From the NCBI GenBank assembly GCA_041577935.1, contig JBFGIA010000022.1, positions 1 to 27,499 on the forward strand: DNA of 27,499 nt, in the 5' to 3' direction. This document shows positions 1 through 8,208 of this stretch, one piece after another; positions within the stretch are counted from its first letter, which is position 1; every line of letters starts with the position of its first letter. This DNA is from CAMYLR01 sp041577935 (GTDB lineage Bacteria; Gemmatimonadota; Gemmatimonadetes; JACCXV01; JAHWKZ01). The notes beneath the pieces were generated by a model. It had not been told where the DNA came from. It was given only the letters and a program-made list of their open reading frames with translations, and ran no database searches. A program made the translations under genes and the position numbers.

Positions 1-1001
1 CACGGCACGACCTCCTCGGCGACGATAATCGGGTTCCCGGTCAAGGCGCTGCGCCCAGCTCGGATCGTGCCCACGACCCGAATCGTCTGGAAGGGCGACA
101 ACTGCTCGAAGTCGTCCACCAGCGCCGGGGGCACGATGATGTACACGTACTGGCGATCACCGCCTGGCGATCGAGCCAGGTCGTAGAGCTCACCGAGCTC
201 GAAGTCGGTGCGCCACTCGTCGGCCGTCTGGAGCGCGATATGCTCCAGGCTCCATGTCACTCGGCGGCCGAGGAACTGGTCGGGAGCGAGCGCCACAGCC
301 ACCGGCGTAGCGTCGCCGTCCGATACAGCCTCGACGACGTCGGTCGGAACCCAACCTTCCACGCGCACCCGGGTCCAGTCGCCACGGGACTCGAGCGCTG
401 CCAAGTCCAATCCGCGGGGCAAGGTCGTGATCTCCGGGCCGCCCGGCTCGCGGCGCATCTCGACCGACTCGGCCAATCGTCCGATCGTCATGTGACGCGT
501 ACCGGAGCTCGTGGTCCCGGCGGGCGCCGCCTCCTCCCCGGCGGTTACGCGTTTTTCTTCCGCCGGCTCAGCCGCCGCCACCTCGCGGACCGCCGAATCG
601 CGCAACCAGCCGATCATCTCGATCTCGAACCATCGTCCCTGGGTCCCGACGCGGCGCACTTCGACACCGCGGACAAGCGAGCCTAGGATCTTTCCGTTGG
701 GCCCGGCACGAACGTTTTCCCGGCCCGGGGTCACACGATACTGGTCGCCACTTTGGGCCAGCGACGGCCGCCACATCCAACCGTGGACTCCGACACGAGT
801 CCACCCCCCCCGGCCACCGAGTCGCTCGAGTGGGGCGCCACGATTGAGGTGACCCAGCAATCGCCCGGTGCTGCTCCACTTTAGCTCGGTGCGTTCCACC
901 ACGACCTCGAGCTGTTGGCTGGGGCCAGCCGCCAGACCAACCACCCCGGCCAACAGGCCGATCAGGGCCCACGGAGCGGCCTTCCTCCACAATTCGTTCA
1001 T
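1..1001 (-). CDS. exported protein with three bacterial SH3 repeats (partial, C-terminus cut)
   Basis: The gene reads leftward from an ATG at 1001 and is still open at the window edge, giving 333 complete codons. The N-terminus (MNELWRKAAPWALIGLLAGV) is a signal peptide or membrane anchor. Three SH3-like repeats follow. Each has a glycine-rich loop, a W-T-R-V or W-F-E-I strand and a closing GW: G-G-W-T-R-V-G-V-H-G-W, then G-R-W-F-E-I-E-M-I-G-W, then G-D-W-T-R-V-R-V-E-G-W. An Ala/Glu/Pro-rich linker separates repeats two and three. After the repeats comes a beta-rich segment (QYVYIIVPPALVDDFEQLSP, then TIRVVGTIRAG) that resembles an OB-fold domain; this last call is weak. Bacterial SH3 domains usually bind cell wall or act as scaffolds in the envelope. 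The gene is divergent from trmL. The exact function is unknown. Confidence 0.8.
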   Translation of the reverse strand, partial: MNELWRKAAPWALIGLLAGVVGLAAGPSQQLEVVVERTELKWSSTGRLLGHLNRGAPLERLGGRGGWTRVGVHGWMWRPSLAQSGDQYRVTPGRENVRAGPNGKILGSLVRGVEVRRVGTQGRWFEIEMIGWLRDSAVREVAAAEPAEEKRVTAGEEAAPAGTTSSGTRHMTIGRLAESVEMRREPGGPEITTLPRGLDLAALESRGDWTRVRVEGWVPTDVVEAVSDGDATPVAVALAPDQFLGRRVTWSLEHIALQTADEWRTDFELGELYDLARSPGGDRQYVYIIVPPALVDDFEQLSPFQTIRVVGTIRAGRSALTGNPIIVAEEVVP

Positions 1002-1007
1002 ACGCCC

Positions 1008-1036
1008 ATTCTTCGGTTCCCCGCGCCGGTTGTCAA
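1008..1036 (-). promoter_or_regulatory. putative promoter of the SH3-repeat gene, possibly giving a leaderless mRNA
   Basis: On the minus strand a perfect TTGACA (1036-1031) is followed after 17 nt by AAGAAT (1013-1008), which matches 4 of 6 bases of the -10 consensus. A transcription start 7 nt further would fall on or next to the ATG at 1001, and no Shine-Dalgarno sequence lies between. The -35 match is strong and the -10 is mediocre, so this is a candidate only. Confidence 0.35.
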
Positions 1037-1089
1037 CCCGTCCTCGCCCGGCGTAGGCGACGCTCGATCATGCCTTAGATTCCGAGACT

Positions 1090-1593
1090 GTGCCGGCCAA
1101 TCCCGACCCCAGTTTTCACATCGTGCTGGTAGAGCCCAGGATTCCCCAGAATACCGGGACGATCGGCCGGCTCTGTGTAGCCGCCGGGGCGATGCTCCAC
1201 CTCGTCGGCCCGCTCGGCTTTTCGATCGACGATCGACGAAGGCGTCGAGCGGGCCTGGACTACTGGCCGGATCTCGAGTGGTCTATGTACGACGACCTGG
1301 CGGCGTTTCTGCGCACCGCTGATCCCGACGAGGAACGGTGCTGGTACACGACCGCGCATCACGGAGCTCCTTACACGGAAGCCACCTTTCGCCGCGGTGA
1401 CTATCTGTTCTTCGGTGCCGAGACGGTGGGGCTTCCCCCCGATCTCCACGCCCAAAACCCGAGCCGGTGTCTATTGATCCCAATGGACGCGCGCGCGCGA
1501 TCGATCAACCTCGCCATTGCAGTCGGTATCGTGGTGTATGAGGGATTGCGCCAAACGGCATGGCCGCCGGGAACCGGCGCCACGTTCTCATGA
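1090..1593 (+). CDS. trmL: tRNA (cytidine/uridine-34 2'-O)-methyltransferase TrmL-like (SPOUT)
   Basis: This 167-residue protein has the three SPOUT motifs of the TrmL family. Motif 1 is PQNTGTIGRLCVAAG near the N-terminus. Motif 2 is LFFGAETVGLPP. Motif 3 is IPM followed by RSINLAIAVGIVVYE, the knot that binds S-adenosylmethionine. Length matches E. coli TrmL (157). The family methylates the 2'-hydroxyl of the wobble nucleotide in tRNA-Leu isoacceptors, in the cytoplasm. The start is GTG at 1090; little sequence precedes the conserved first strand, so an earlier start is unlikely. No clear Shine-Dalgarno is visible. It is the first gene of the rightward run and is separated from the next gene by about 79 bp. 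Confidence 0.92.
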   Translation: MPANPDPSFHIVLVEPRIPQNTGTIGRLCVAAGAMLHLVGPLGFSIDDRRRRRAGLDYWPDLEWSMYDDLAAFLRTADPDEERCWYTTAHHGAPYTEATFRRGDYLFFGAETVGLPPDLHAQNPSRCLLIPMDARARSINLAIAVGIVVYEGLRQTAWPPGTGATFS

Positions 1594-1672
1594 CCGCCGG
1601 TCGGCATCACGCACGGGTGTTATCTTGGCTTCGACGCGCAAAAGAAAACGTCTGCCAGTGATTCTCCCCGTG

Positions 1673-2683
1673 ATGTCATCTATCCGTTCCTCAGCGACCA
1701 CTCTTGCGGTCGCATCGGTAGCGGTCGCCGCTTCGATGGGCTGCGGCAAGGGGCCGGCTTTTGGTTCCGACAACGCGATCATCGTGGTCGTTCCTGAAGA
1801 GCTCGAATCGAGTCTCACCGATCCGATACGCCGGAGCTTTGAGCGCACCGTCTTCACGACCCGAGACGAGCCAGTTTTTGAAGTCACTTTCACGACACCC
1901 GGATCGATCGGCGATTTCACGAAGTGGAAACGGTTGGTGATCATCGAGACCACAAGAGACGCCCTGCTCTTGCCCGAGTTGGTCGATGTACCGACGAGCG
2001 GTGAAGTAGTCGAAGAAGTGCACGACAAGTGGGCCCGCAACCAGACGATTCATGCCCTGGGAGCAGAAACCCCGGCCGCGACCTCGGCGCTGGTACGCAA
2101 ACAAGTCGACTCCTTGTACGAGCGCATTCACCAGGAGTTTGTCGACTACCATGTCCGGCGCATGTGGGCCAGCGGCCCAGATTCCTCGTTGGCACTTCAA
2201 ATGGCTGACGATCTCGGGTTCTCGATCGTGCTCCCTCGCGTCTATCGACCGGCGCAGGCGTCGGCTCCGCCCGATACTCGCACATGGTTCAACGTCGAGC
2301 CTCGCCGGGTGGTGTCGGTTCACTGGCGGCCGACAGCGGCGGAACTCGATCCCGACAGCGTGCTTGCGATGCGCGAGGCGTGGGGTCATGCGCTCTTCCC
2401 TGGCGACTCAATCGTGATGCGACCTGATACCACTGGCACCAACCCGCGCTTGACCGCGACCCGATCTCTGCTCGCTGGCCAGCCCGCGGTACGGCTTCAG
2501 GGCGTTTGGGAAAACCGGTCTGATGTTTCTGCGGGGGTGTTTCTCACCTACGGTTTGATCTGCGACGATCGGCTTGTGCTGCTCGATGGCAATCTCTACG
2601 CGCCAGATCGACCGAAATACCCGTTCTTGATTCAACTCGAGCAGATCTTCGAAACGTTTCGCTGCGCGAGCGGTGCGGCGTGA
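1673..2683 (+). CDS. DUF4837-like lipoprotein
   Basis: The predicted protein has 336 residues. It begins with a short basic segment and a hydrophobic stretch ending S-M-G-C, which fits a lipoprotein signal with a weak lipobox. The body has strand-rich segments (IIVVVPEELESSLTDPIRRS, then RLVIIETTRDALLLPELVD) and a helical part with YHVRRMW. A C-terminal half contains GVWENRSDVSAGVFLTYGLI. This layout matches my recollection of DUF4837 proteins from Bacteroidetes and related phyla: a nucleotide- or peptide-unrelated envelope lipoprotein of unknown role. The family call is from memory and not from a search. ATG 1673 was chosen because it places a proper signal peptide at the N-terminus; GTG 1658 and TTG 1625 are in-frame alternatives. 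The last four bases overlap dnaE as GTGA. Confidence 0.7.
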   Translation: MSSIRSSATTLAVASVAVAASMGCGKGPAFGSDNAIIVVVPEELESSLTDPIRRSFERTVFTTRDEPVFEVTFTTPGSIGDFTKWKRLVIIETTRDALLLPELVDVPTSGEVVEEVHDKWARNQTIHALGAETPAATSALVRKQVDSLYERIHQEFVDYHVRRMWASGPDSSLALQMADDLGFSIVLPRVYRPAQASAPPDTRTWFNVEPRRVVSVHWRPTAAELDPDSVLAMREAWGHALFPGDSIVMRPDTTGTNPRLTATRSLLAGQPAVRLQGVWENRSDVSAGVFLTYGLICDDRLVLLDGNLYAPDRPKYPFLIQLEQIFETFRCASGAA

Positions 2684-5600
2684 AGTTCGTTCACCTACAC
2701 ACGCACTCACAGTACTCCCTCCTCGATGGCGCGAACCGCTTCGACCGGATGGTGGCGGCGACCCGGCGCATGGGGATGGATGCGGTGGCGCTCACCGACC
2801 ACGGAAACTTGTTTGGCGCGGTCGAGTTCTATCAGGCCGCGCGGGACGGCGACGTCAAACCGATTCTCGGCATGGAGGCGTACATCGCTGAAAGCAGCCG
2901 TCGTGAACGCATCGGCCGCGCAGGCAGCTACTTCCACCTTGTGTTGTTGGCCGAGAACAACATCGGTTGGCAGAACCTGCTGAAGCTCTCTTCGATCGGC
3001 TACCTAGAGGGATTCTACTACAAGCCTCGCATCGATCACGAGACACTCGCCCAGCACGCGGACGGTTTGATCGGTTTGAGCGCATGCCTGAAGGGCGAGG
3101 TTGCGACCCGGCTCAACCGTGAGGACTACCAGGGAGCAAAGGAACGCGCGGAGCGGATGGCGCTGGCCCTTGGACCGGACCGGTTCTTTCTCGAGCTCCA
3201 GGACCACGGCATTCCCGAACAGTCCAAGGTCAACGTCGGCATCCTCGAGCTGGCAAACGATCTCGGGTTGCCGTTGGTCGCCACCAACGACGTGCACTAC
3301 GAGCGCCGCACGGACGCGTCAGCCCACGATGTGCTGCTATGCATTCAGACCGGCAAGCTCGTCGACCAAGAAGATCGCATGCGTTTCTACTCGGACGAGT
3401 TTTACTTGAAGAGTCCAGAGGAGATGGCGGCGCAGTTCGGTGCTCATCCCGAAGCGCTCGATAACACCGCCTGGATCGCCGAACGCTGCAGCGTCGATAT
3501 CGATTTCGACCGCGTTTTGCTGCCCGCCTTCCCGCTCGCCGCGGGCCACGCGAGTCTCGAGGAGTTGCTTGAGTCACAGGCGCGAGCAGGTCTGGAGGAA
3601 CGCTACGACCCGGTGCCCCCCGAGGCTCGCGAGAGGCTTGACTACGAGCTCGACGTGATTCAGCGCACCGGCTACGCCGGCTATTTCCTGATCGTGGCCG
3701 ACTTCATCACCTATGCGCGTGACCACGGGATCGCCGTCGGCCCAGGCCGCGGCTCGGCGGCCGGCAGCCTGGTTGCCTACTGTCTCGGGATCACCAACAT
3801 CGAGCCGCTGCGTTACGGGCTGCTCTTCGAGCGTTTCCTGAATCCAGAGCGCATCTCAATGCCGGATATCGACATCGATTTCCGTGACGATAGACGCGGC
3901 GAGATCATCGACTATGTGAAACAGAAGTACGGCGACCAGTCGGTCGCCCAGATCATCACTTTTGGCACCATGAAATCCAAAGCCGCAGTTCGCGACGTGG
4001 CACGTGTGCTGCAGCTGCCGCTCTCGGAAGCGGACCGGCTGGCAAAGATGATCCCCAATGCCCCGGGGTCTCCGCAGCCGCTGCGCATCGAAGAGGCGAT
4101 CGAGCAAGTTCCGGAAATCGCGCAGGAATACAAATCGAGTGATCGCGTACGCCGCTTGCTCGACGATGCGCAGGCACTTCAGGGTCTCGCCCGACACGCC
4201 TCGGTTCACGCCGCGGGCATCGTGATCGCGCCCGATCAGCTCGTCAACTATGTCCCGCTCTATCGATCCGAGAAAAAGGAGCTGACCACCCAATGGGACA
4301 TGAACAGCATCGAGAAGGTCGGCCTGCTCAAGATCGATCTTCTCGGCTTGCGCACGCTCACGGTTATCGACGACACCGTGGTGATGGTGGCGGAGCAAAC
4401 TGGCGAGCGGATCAATATCGAGCGGCTATCGCTCGACGACCCCATACCATATGAAATGTTGGGACGCGGTCTGACAGACGGCGTCTTCCAGTTCGAATCA
4501 TCTCTGGCTACCGACATCTGCCAGCGAATGAAGCCCGATCGGTTTGAAGACTTGATCGCGATCAATGCATTGATCCGGCCCGGCCCGCTCGACACGGGCA
4601 TGACCGAGCGGTACATCCGCAGAAAACGGGGCCAGGAATCGGTCGATGCCTATCACGCCGATATCGAAGACCTCCTGGCCGACACCTACGGTGTCATTAC
4701 TTACCAAGAGCAGGTCATGCAGATCGCCAACCGGCTGGCCGGTTTCTCGCTCGCCGAGGCAGACATCCTGCGCAAGGCGATGGGCAAGAAGATCCAGTCT
4801 CTGATCGACGAGCAGCTGGCCCGCTTTCGTCATGGAGCTCTCGAGCGCGGTTATCCGGAGGAGGTCGTCGACCGTCTGGTGACCGACATCGCCACATTCG
4901 GACGGTACGGGTTCAACAAGAGCCACTCCGCGGCGTACGCGCTGCTGTCGTATCAGACAGCCTATCTCAAGGCTCATCATCCGCAGGAGTTCATGGCTGC
5001 AGTCTTGTCCAACGAGATGGGCAACACCGACAAGGTCGTGCGCTACATCGACGCCTGTCGTTCAATGCAGATCGAGATCCTGGGTCCGGACGTCAACGAG
5101 TCGGGTTACGCGTTCACCAAAGTCGACCACGGCATTCGATTCGGTCTCGGCGCGATCAAGAATGTCGGGCGGGGGGCGATCGAATCGATCATCGCCGCGC
5201 GTTCGGAAAAAGGTCCTTTTTCAGACCTTTACGAGCTCGCTGAACGGGTCGATCTTCGACAGGCCAACAAGCGGGTCCTGGAGAGCTTGGTGCTGGCCGG
5301 CGCCTGTGACAATCTCGCTGGCCACCGGGCGCAGCAGATCACCGTCCTCGACCTGGCCATCGGACACGGCCAACGGAAGGCTCACGAGCGCGCCCGTGGC
5401 CAGTTCACGCTCTTTGGCGGCGCAGCCGGTGAGACGGATTCCACGTTGCCGCCATTGCCGGATGTCGATCCGTGGCAGCCGGGGGAACAGCTGCGTCAGG
5501 AAAAGGAGGTCCTGGGGTTCTATATTTCCGGCCACCCGTTGGACAAAGTTCGCGCCCAGCTGGCGGCTCTCGTGCACCAGACTGTCGCCGGGCTTGCCGA

Positions 5601-6153
5601 TGAGCCACACGGTCGCACGGTCACGCTGGCCGGAGTCGTGACTGCGGTGCGCGGGCTGCGCGACAAGCGGGGCAACGACATGGCTTTCTTCACGCTCGAG
5701 GACTATAGCGGCACGGTGGAGGTGATCACGTTCAGTTCGATCTACGAGAATGCACGCGCGCTCATCCATAGCGATACGCCGCTTCTGGTGAGTGGTCGAC
5801 TGGACCGCCGTGATGACGAGGCCGGCAAGGTCATCGCGGACTCGGTGACACCATTATCCGAAGCCGGTCATGCGAGCGATCATCGGTTGGTGGTCAGGGT
5901 TCCGCCTGACAAGTGCGACCCGTCCACATTGGCCGAGCTGAGAGCGCTGCTCGTTCGCAACTCCGGTTCGATGCCGGTCCGCTTGAACGTCGACACCGGC
6001 GACTGTGATGCGGTGCTCTCGACCGCGCTCTCGGTCGCTCCGAGCAACGGTCTGCTTGAGCCGCTGACCGCACTCCTTGGCGCCGACAACGTGCGGCTGG
6101 AGGCGTCGACATCGACGCCCCGAGGAAATGGCGGCGACGAGCGGCAAGCATGA
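2680..6153 (+). CDS. dnaE: DNA polymerase III alpha subunit (DnaE1 type)
   Basis: This is the replicative polymerase subunit, 1157 residues against 1160 in E. coli. The N-terminal PHP domain shows HLHTHSQYSLLDG (residues 5-17), LTDHGNLFG, GMEAY and a later ATNDVHY. The palm has PDIDIDF at residues 395-401; Asp396 and Asp398 match the first two catalytic aspartates, and Asp553 in K-I-D-L-L-G-L-R is the third. Other family signatures are GPGRGSAAGSLVAYCLGI, LARHASVHAAGI and FGRYGFNKSHSAAYALLSYQ. An OB fold begins near residue 979 (TVTLAGVVTAVRGLRDKRGN), followed by a C-terminal tail of about 100 residues. No proofreading exonuclease domain is present, as expected for DnaE. It starts at a GTG that overlaps the upstream stop, and its own stop overlaps the accA start. 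Confidence 0.98.
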   Translation: MKFVHLHTHSQYSLLDGANRFDRMVAATRRMGMDAVALTDHGNLFGAVEFYQAARDGDVKPILGMEAYIAESSRRERIGRAGSYFHLVLLAENNIGWQNLLKLSSIGYLEGFYYKPRIDHETLAQHADGLIGLSACLKGEVATRLNREDYQGAKERAERMALALGPDRFFLELQDHGIPEQSKVNVGILELANDLGLPLVATNDVHYERRTDASAHDVLLCIQTGKLVDQEDRMRFYSDEFYLKSPEEMAAQFGAHPEALDNTAWIAERCSVDIDFDRVLLPAFPLAAGHASLEELLESQARAGLEERYDPVPPEARERLDYELDVIQRTGYAGYFLIVADFITYARDHGIAVGPGRGSAAGSLVAYCLGITNIEPLRYGLLFERFLNPERISMPDIDIDFRDDRRGEIIDYVKQKYGDQSVAQIITFGTMKSKAAVRDVARVLQLPLSEADRLAKMIPNAPGSPQPLRIEEAIEQVPEIAQEYKSSDRVRRLLDDAQALQGLARHASVHAAGIVIAPDQLVNYVPLYRSEKKELTTQWDMNSIEKVGLLKIDLLGLRTLTVIDDTVVMVAEQTGERINIERLSLDDPIPYEMLGRGLTDGVFQFESSLATDICQRMKPDRFEDLIAINALIRPGPLDTGMTERYIRRKRGQESVDAYHADIEDLLADTYGVITYQEQVMQIANRLAGFSLAEADILRKAMGKKIQSLIDEQLARFRHGALERGYPEEVVDRLVTDIATFGRYGFNKSHSAAYALLSYQTAYLKAHHPQEFMAAVLSNEMGNTDKVVRYIDACRSMQIEILGPDVNESGYAFTKVDHGIRFGLGAIKNVGRGAIESIIAARSEKGPFSDLYELAERVDLRQANKRVLESLVLAGACDNLAGHRAQQITVLDLAIGHGQRKAHERARGQFTLFGGAAGETDSTLPPLPDVDPWQPGEQLRQEKEVLGFYISGHPLDKVRAQLAALVHQTVAGLADEPHGRTVTLAGVVTAVRGLRDKRGNDMAFFTLEDYSGTVEVITFSSIYENARALIHSDTPLLVSGRLDRRDDEAGKVIADSVTPLSEAGHASDHRLVVRVPPDKCDPSTLAELRALLVRNSGSMPVRLNVDTGDCDAVLSTALSVAPSNGLLEPLTALLGADNVRLEASTSTPRGNGGDERQA

Positions 6154-7163
6154 CGACCGGGGCGTATCTCGACTTCGAGCGGCCGATCATCGAGCTGGAA
6201 GAGAAGATCGCCGAGATGGAGGCGATGGCCGACGAGCGCGGCATCGACGTGTCGGCTGAGCTGTCTACGCTGCAGGCCAAGCTGACTCGCCTCAAGGAAA
6301 ACATTTTCACCAACTTGTCCCCCATTCAGCGCGTGCAGCTGGCTCGCCACCCCAGGCGACCCTACCCGCTCGATTTCATCGAACGGTGTTTTACCGATTG
6401 GATCGAGTTGCATGGGGATCGGGCCTACGCCGATGACCACGCGATGATCAGCGGGATGGCTCGCTTCGATGGTCAACCGGTCATGGTCATCGGGCAACAG
6501 AAGGGTCGCGGCACCAAGGAGAACCTGCGGCGCAACTTTGGCATGCCGCATCCCGAGGGCTACCGCAAGGCGCTCAGGCTGATGCGGCTGGCCGAGAAGT
6601 TCGGGCACCCCATAATCACCCTTATCGACACGCCGGGCGCCTATCCTGGGATCGGAGCGGAGGAGCGCGGCCAGGCGGAAGCGATCGCCCACAACCTGCG
6701 TGAGATGGCCGCCCTGCGGGTACCAACGATCTCGGTCGTCACCGGCGAGGGCGCATCCGGCGGCGCGCTAGGGATCGGGATCACCGACCGCATCTTGATA
6801 CTGGAGAACGCGTTCTACTCGGTGATCAGCCCCGAGGGTTGCGCCGCGATCCTCTGGAAGGACGGGGAGAAACGCGATATCGCCGCGCGGGCGATGAAGA
6901 TCACTGCGGCCGACTTGTTCGAGCTTGGCGTCGTCGATGAAATCGTTGTCGAACCGATGGGCGGGGCCCACACCGACTACGCCGCCATCGCCCGGGCGGT
7001 GGACGACGCCGTCCGCCGGCACCTCACCGAGATCACCGCTTGGGACAGCGACGATCGCATCAAACGCCGACGGGAGAAGTACCGGCAAATGGGCGCGTGG
7101 CAGAGCGAGACAGGGGTTCACGCCGCTCGCCACGGCGACTCGCCGGCGCCGACGGCCTCCTGA
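6150..7163 (+). CDS. accA: acetyl-CoA carboxylase carboxyltransferase subunit alpha
   Basis: AccA pairs with AccD to transfer the carboxyl group from carboxybiotin to acetyl-CoA, giving malonyl-CoA for fatty acid synthesis. The protein has 337 residues (E. coli 319). It starts with the usual helical segment (LDFERPIIELEEKIAEMEAM) and then shows family blocks: WIELHGDRAYADD, GQQKGRGTKENLRRNFGMPH, TLIDTPGAYPGIGAEERGQ, TGEGASGGALGIGITDRILI and YSVISPEGCAAILWKD. Adjacency of dnaE and accA is also seen in E. coli. The ATG overlaps the dnaE stop as ATGA, so translation is probably coupled. The last 30 or so residues are an unconserved tail that runs up to moaC. Confidence 0.97.
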   Translation: MTTGAYLDFERPIIELEEKIAEMEAMADERGIDVSAELSTLQAKLTRLKENIFTNLSPIQRVQLARHPRRPYPLDFIERCFTDWIELHGDRAYADDHAMISGMARFDGQPVMVIGQQKGRGTKENLRRNFGMPHPEGYRKALRLMRLAEKFGHPIITLIDTPGAYPGIGAEERGQAEAIAHNLREMAALRVPTISVVTGEGASGGALGIGITDRILILENAFYSVISPEGCAAILWKDGEKRDIAARAMKITAADLFELGVVDEIVVEPMGGAHTDYAAIARAVDDAVRRHLTEITAWDSDDRIKRRREKYRQMGAWQSETGVHAARHGDSPAPTAS

Positions 7164-7645
7164 GCGAGCTCACCCACCTCGACGCTGAGGGTCGGGCGAG
7201 GATGGTCGACGTCTCCAAGAAGGCGGTGACTCGGCGGATCGCTCGCGCCAGCGGCTCGCTGACGATGAGCCGTGAGGCGCTCGATCAACTCGCGTCGGGT
7301 CGGTTGCCGAAAGGCGACGCGCTCGCCATCGCTCGCGTGGCCGGGATTCAGGCCGCCAAGGAGACCTCGCGTCTCCTCCCGCTATGTCATCCGCTACCGC
7401 TAGACCACGTCGCGATAGACGTCGTGTTCGATCCGCATCTACCCGGCATTCTCGTCACCGCGCAGGTGATCGCCACCGCTCGCACCGGTGCGGAGATGGA
7501 GGCGTTGGTGGCGGTCAGCGGCGCGCTGCTCGCGATCTACGACATGGCGAAGTCGGTCGATCGATCGATGACCCTCAATGCGATTCACCTCGAGGAAAAG
7601 AGCGGTGGCGCCAGCGGCACGTACGTCCGGGAGCAGGGCCAGTGA
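7160..7645 (+). CDS. moaC: cyclic pyranopterin monophosphate synthase MoaC (apparent CTG start)
   Basis: MoaC converts the MoaA product to cyclic pyranopterin monophosphate in molybdenum-cofactor synthesis. Family blocks are LPLCHPLPLDH, MEALVAVSGALLAIYDMAKS (with the conserved D-x-x-K of the active site) and LEEKSGGASGTY. Read from CTG 7160, the N-terminus is (M)SELTHLDAEGRARMVDVSKK. This aligns residue for residue with E. coli MoaC ([20 protein letters not shown]), with CTG exactly at the Met. The CTG overlaps the accA stop as CTGA, in line with the GTGA and ATGA junctions around it. In-frame alternatives are GTG 7097, which adds an arginine-rich unconserved leader, and ATG 7202, which removes the conserved first 14 residues. 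No Shine-Dalgarno is visible before the CTG. Function is certain; the start is inferred. Confidence 0.92.
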   Translation: MSELTHLDAEGRARMVDVSKKAVTRRIARASGSLTMSREALDQLASGRLPKGDALAIARVAGIQAAKETSRLLPLCHPLPLDHVAIDVVFDPHLPGILVTAQVIATARTGAEMEALVAVSGALLAIYDMAKSVDRSMTLNAIHLEEKSGGASGTYVREQGQ

Positions 7646-8208
7646 GCCGCGCGTGGTTTGCAGCCACAATCACGCTCGTTTGGCTGACGGGATGTGGCCA
7701 GCGCCCAGACAGCGAGGAGGTCACCACTGACAGCGACCCAGAACCGGCCATGATGGTTGCCGACACCCAGTTTGTCGTCGACTCATCGGGAGCGAACCTG
7801 CTCATCATCACCGGTCGAACCGATGTCCGCGAGTTCCGGCCGCGCAAGGGCTCTGGCGATCCAGACGCACCGGATGCGTATCGGGAGCTTTCGGCCAAGA
7901 CCGTGCACTCGCTACTCCAAGCCGCTCGCCCCCCGTGGTTCATTATCGACGTGCGGACCGACGACGAGTGGGTCGGCATGGGCCACCTGCCCAACGCGAT
8001 GCTGTTCCCGCTCGAGCAACTGGAGCAAAACATCGAGGACCTCCACATCCGCACGGATCAGTTCGTGCTCGTGTACGGCCGCGACAGCGCCCACGGCAGG
8101 ACGGCGGCACGAGTTCTGGCTGCATACGGATTCCCGCATCTGCGCGTCCTGCAGGGCGGGTTTGGAGCCTGGCGACGGGCCGATCTGCCGACGGTGGAGC
8201 ATCCGTGA
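7642..8208 (+). CDS. rhodanese-fold lipoprotein lacking the catalytic cysteine
   Basis: The protein has 188 residues. The first 18 end in L-T-G-C, a good lipobox, so it should be a lipoprotein with Cys18 lipidated. The C-terminal 100 residues are a rhodanese domain: FIIDVRTDDEWVGMGHLPNA, then LVYGRDSAHGRTAARVLAAY, then LQGGFGAWRRADLP. In active rhodaneses the middle block reads Y-C-R-x-G-x-R-S. Here it is Y-G-R, with Gly146 at the position of the sulfur-carrying Cys, so sulfurtransferase activity by the usual mechanism is not expected. It starts at a GTG overlapping the moaC stop (GTGA). Although it follows moaC, it is exported, so a role in cytoplasmic sulfur transfer to MoaD is unlikely. 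A binding or scaffold role is inference. Confidence 0.85.
   Translation: MSRAWFAATITLVWLTGCGQRPDSEEVTTDSDPEPAMMVADTQFVVDSSGANLLIITGRTDVREFRPRKGSGDPDAPDAYRELSAKTVHSLLQAARPPWFIIDVRTDDEWVGMGHLPNAMLFPLEQLEQNIEDLHIRTDQFVLVYGRDSAHGRTAARVLAAYGFPHLRVLQGGFGAWRRADLPTVEHP

Noticed and set aside
568..990. 140-residue minus-strand frame overlapping the SH3-repeat gene
   Set aside because: It is Arg/Pro/Gly-rich with no motif; the frame offset by one base gives a signal peptide and three SH3 repeats.
1691..2389. 232-residue minus-strand frame antisense to the DUF4837-like gene
   Set aside because: No recognisable domain, composition typical of antisense shadows in GC-rich DNA, and the plus strand gives a lipoprotein with a signal peptide.
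5880..6692. 270-residue minus-strand frame across the dnaE-accA junction
   Set aside because: It is antisense to conserved parts of dnaE and accA and has no family features.
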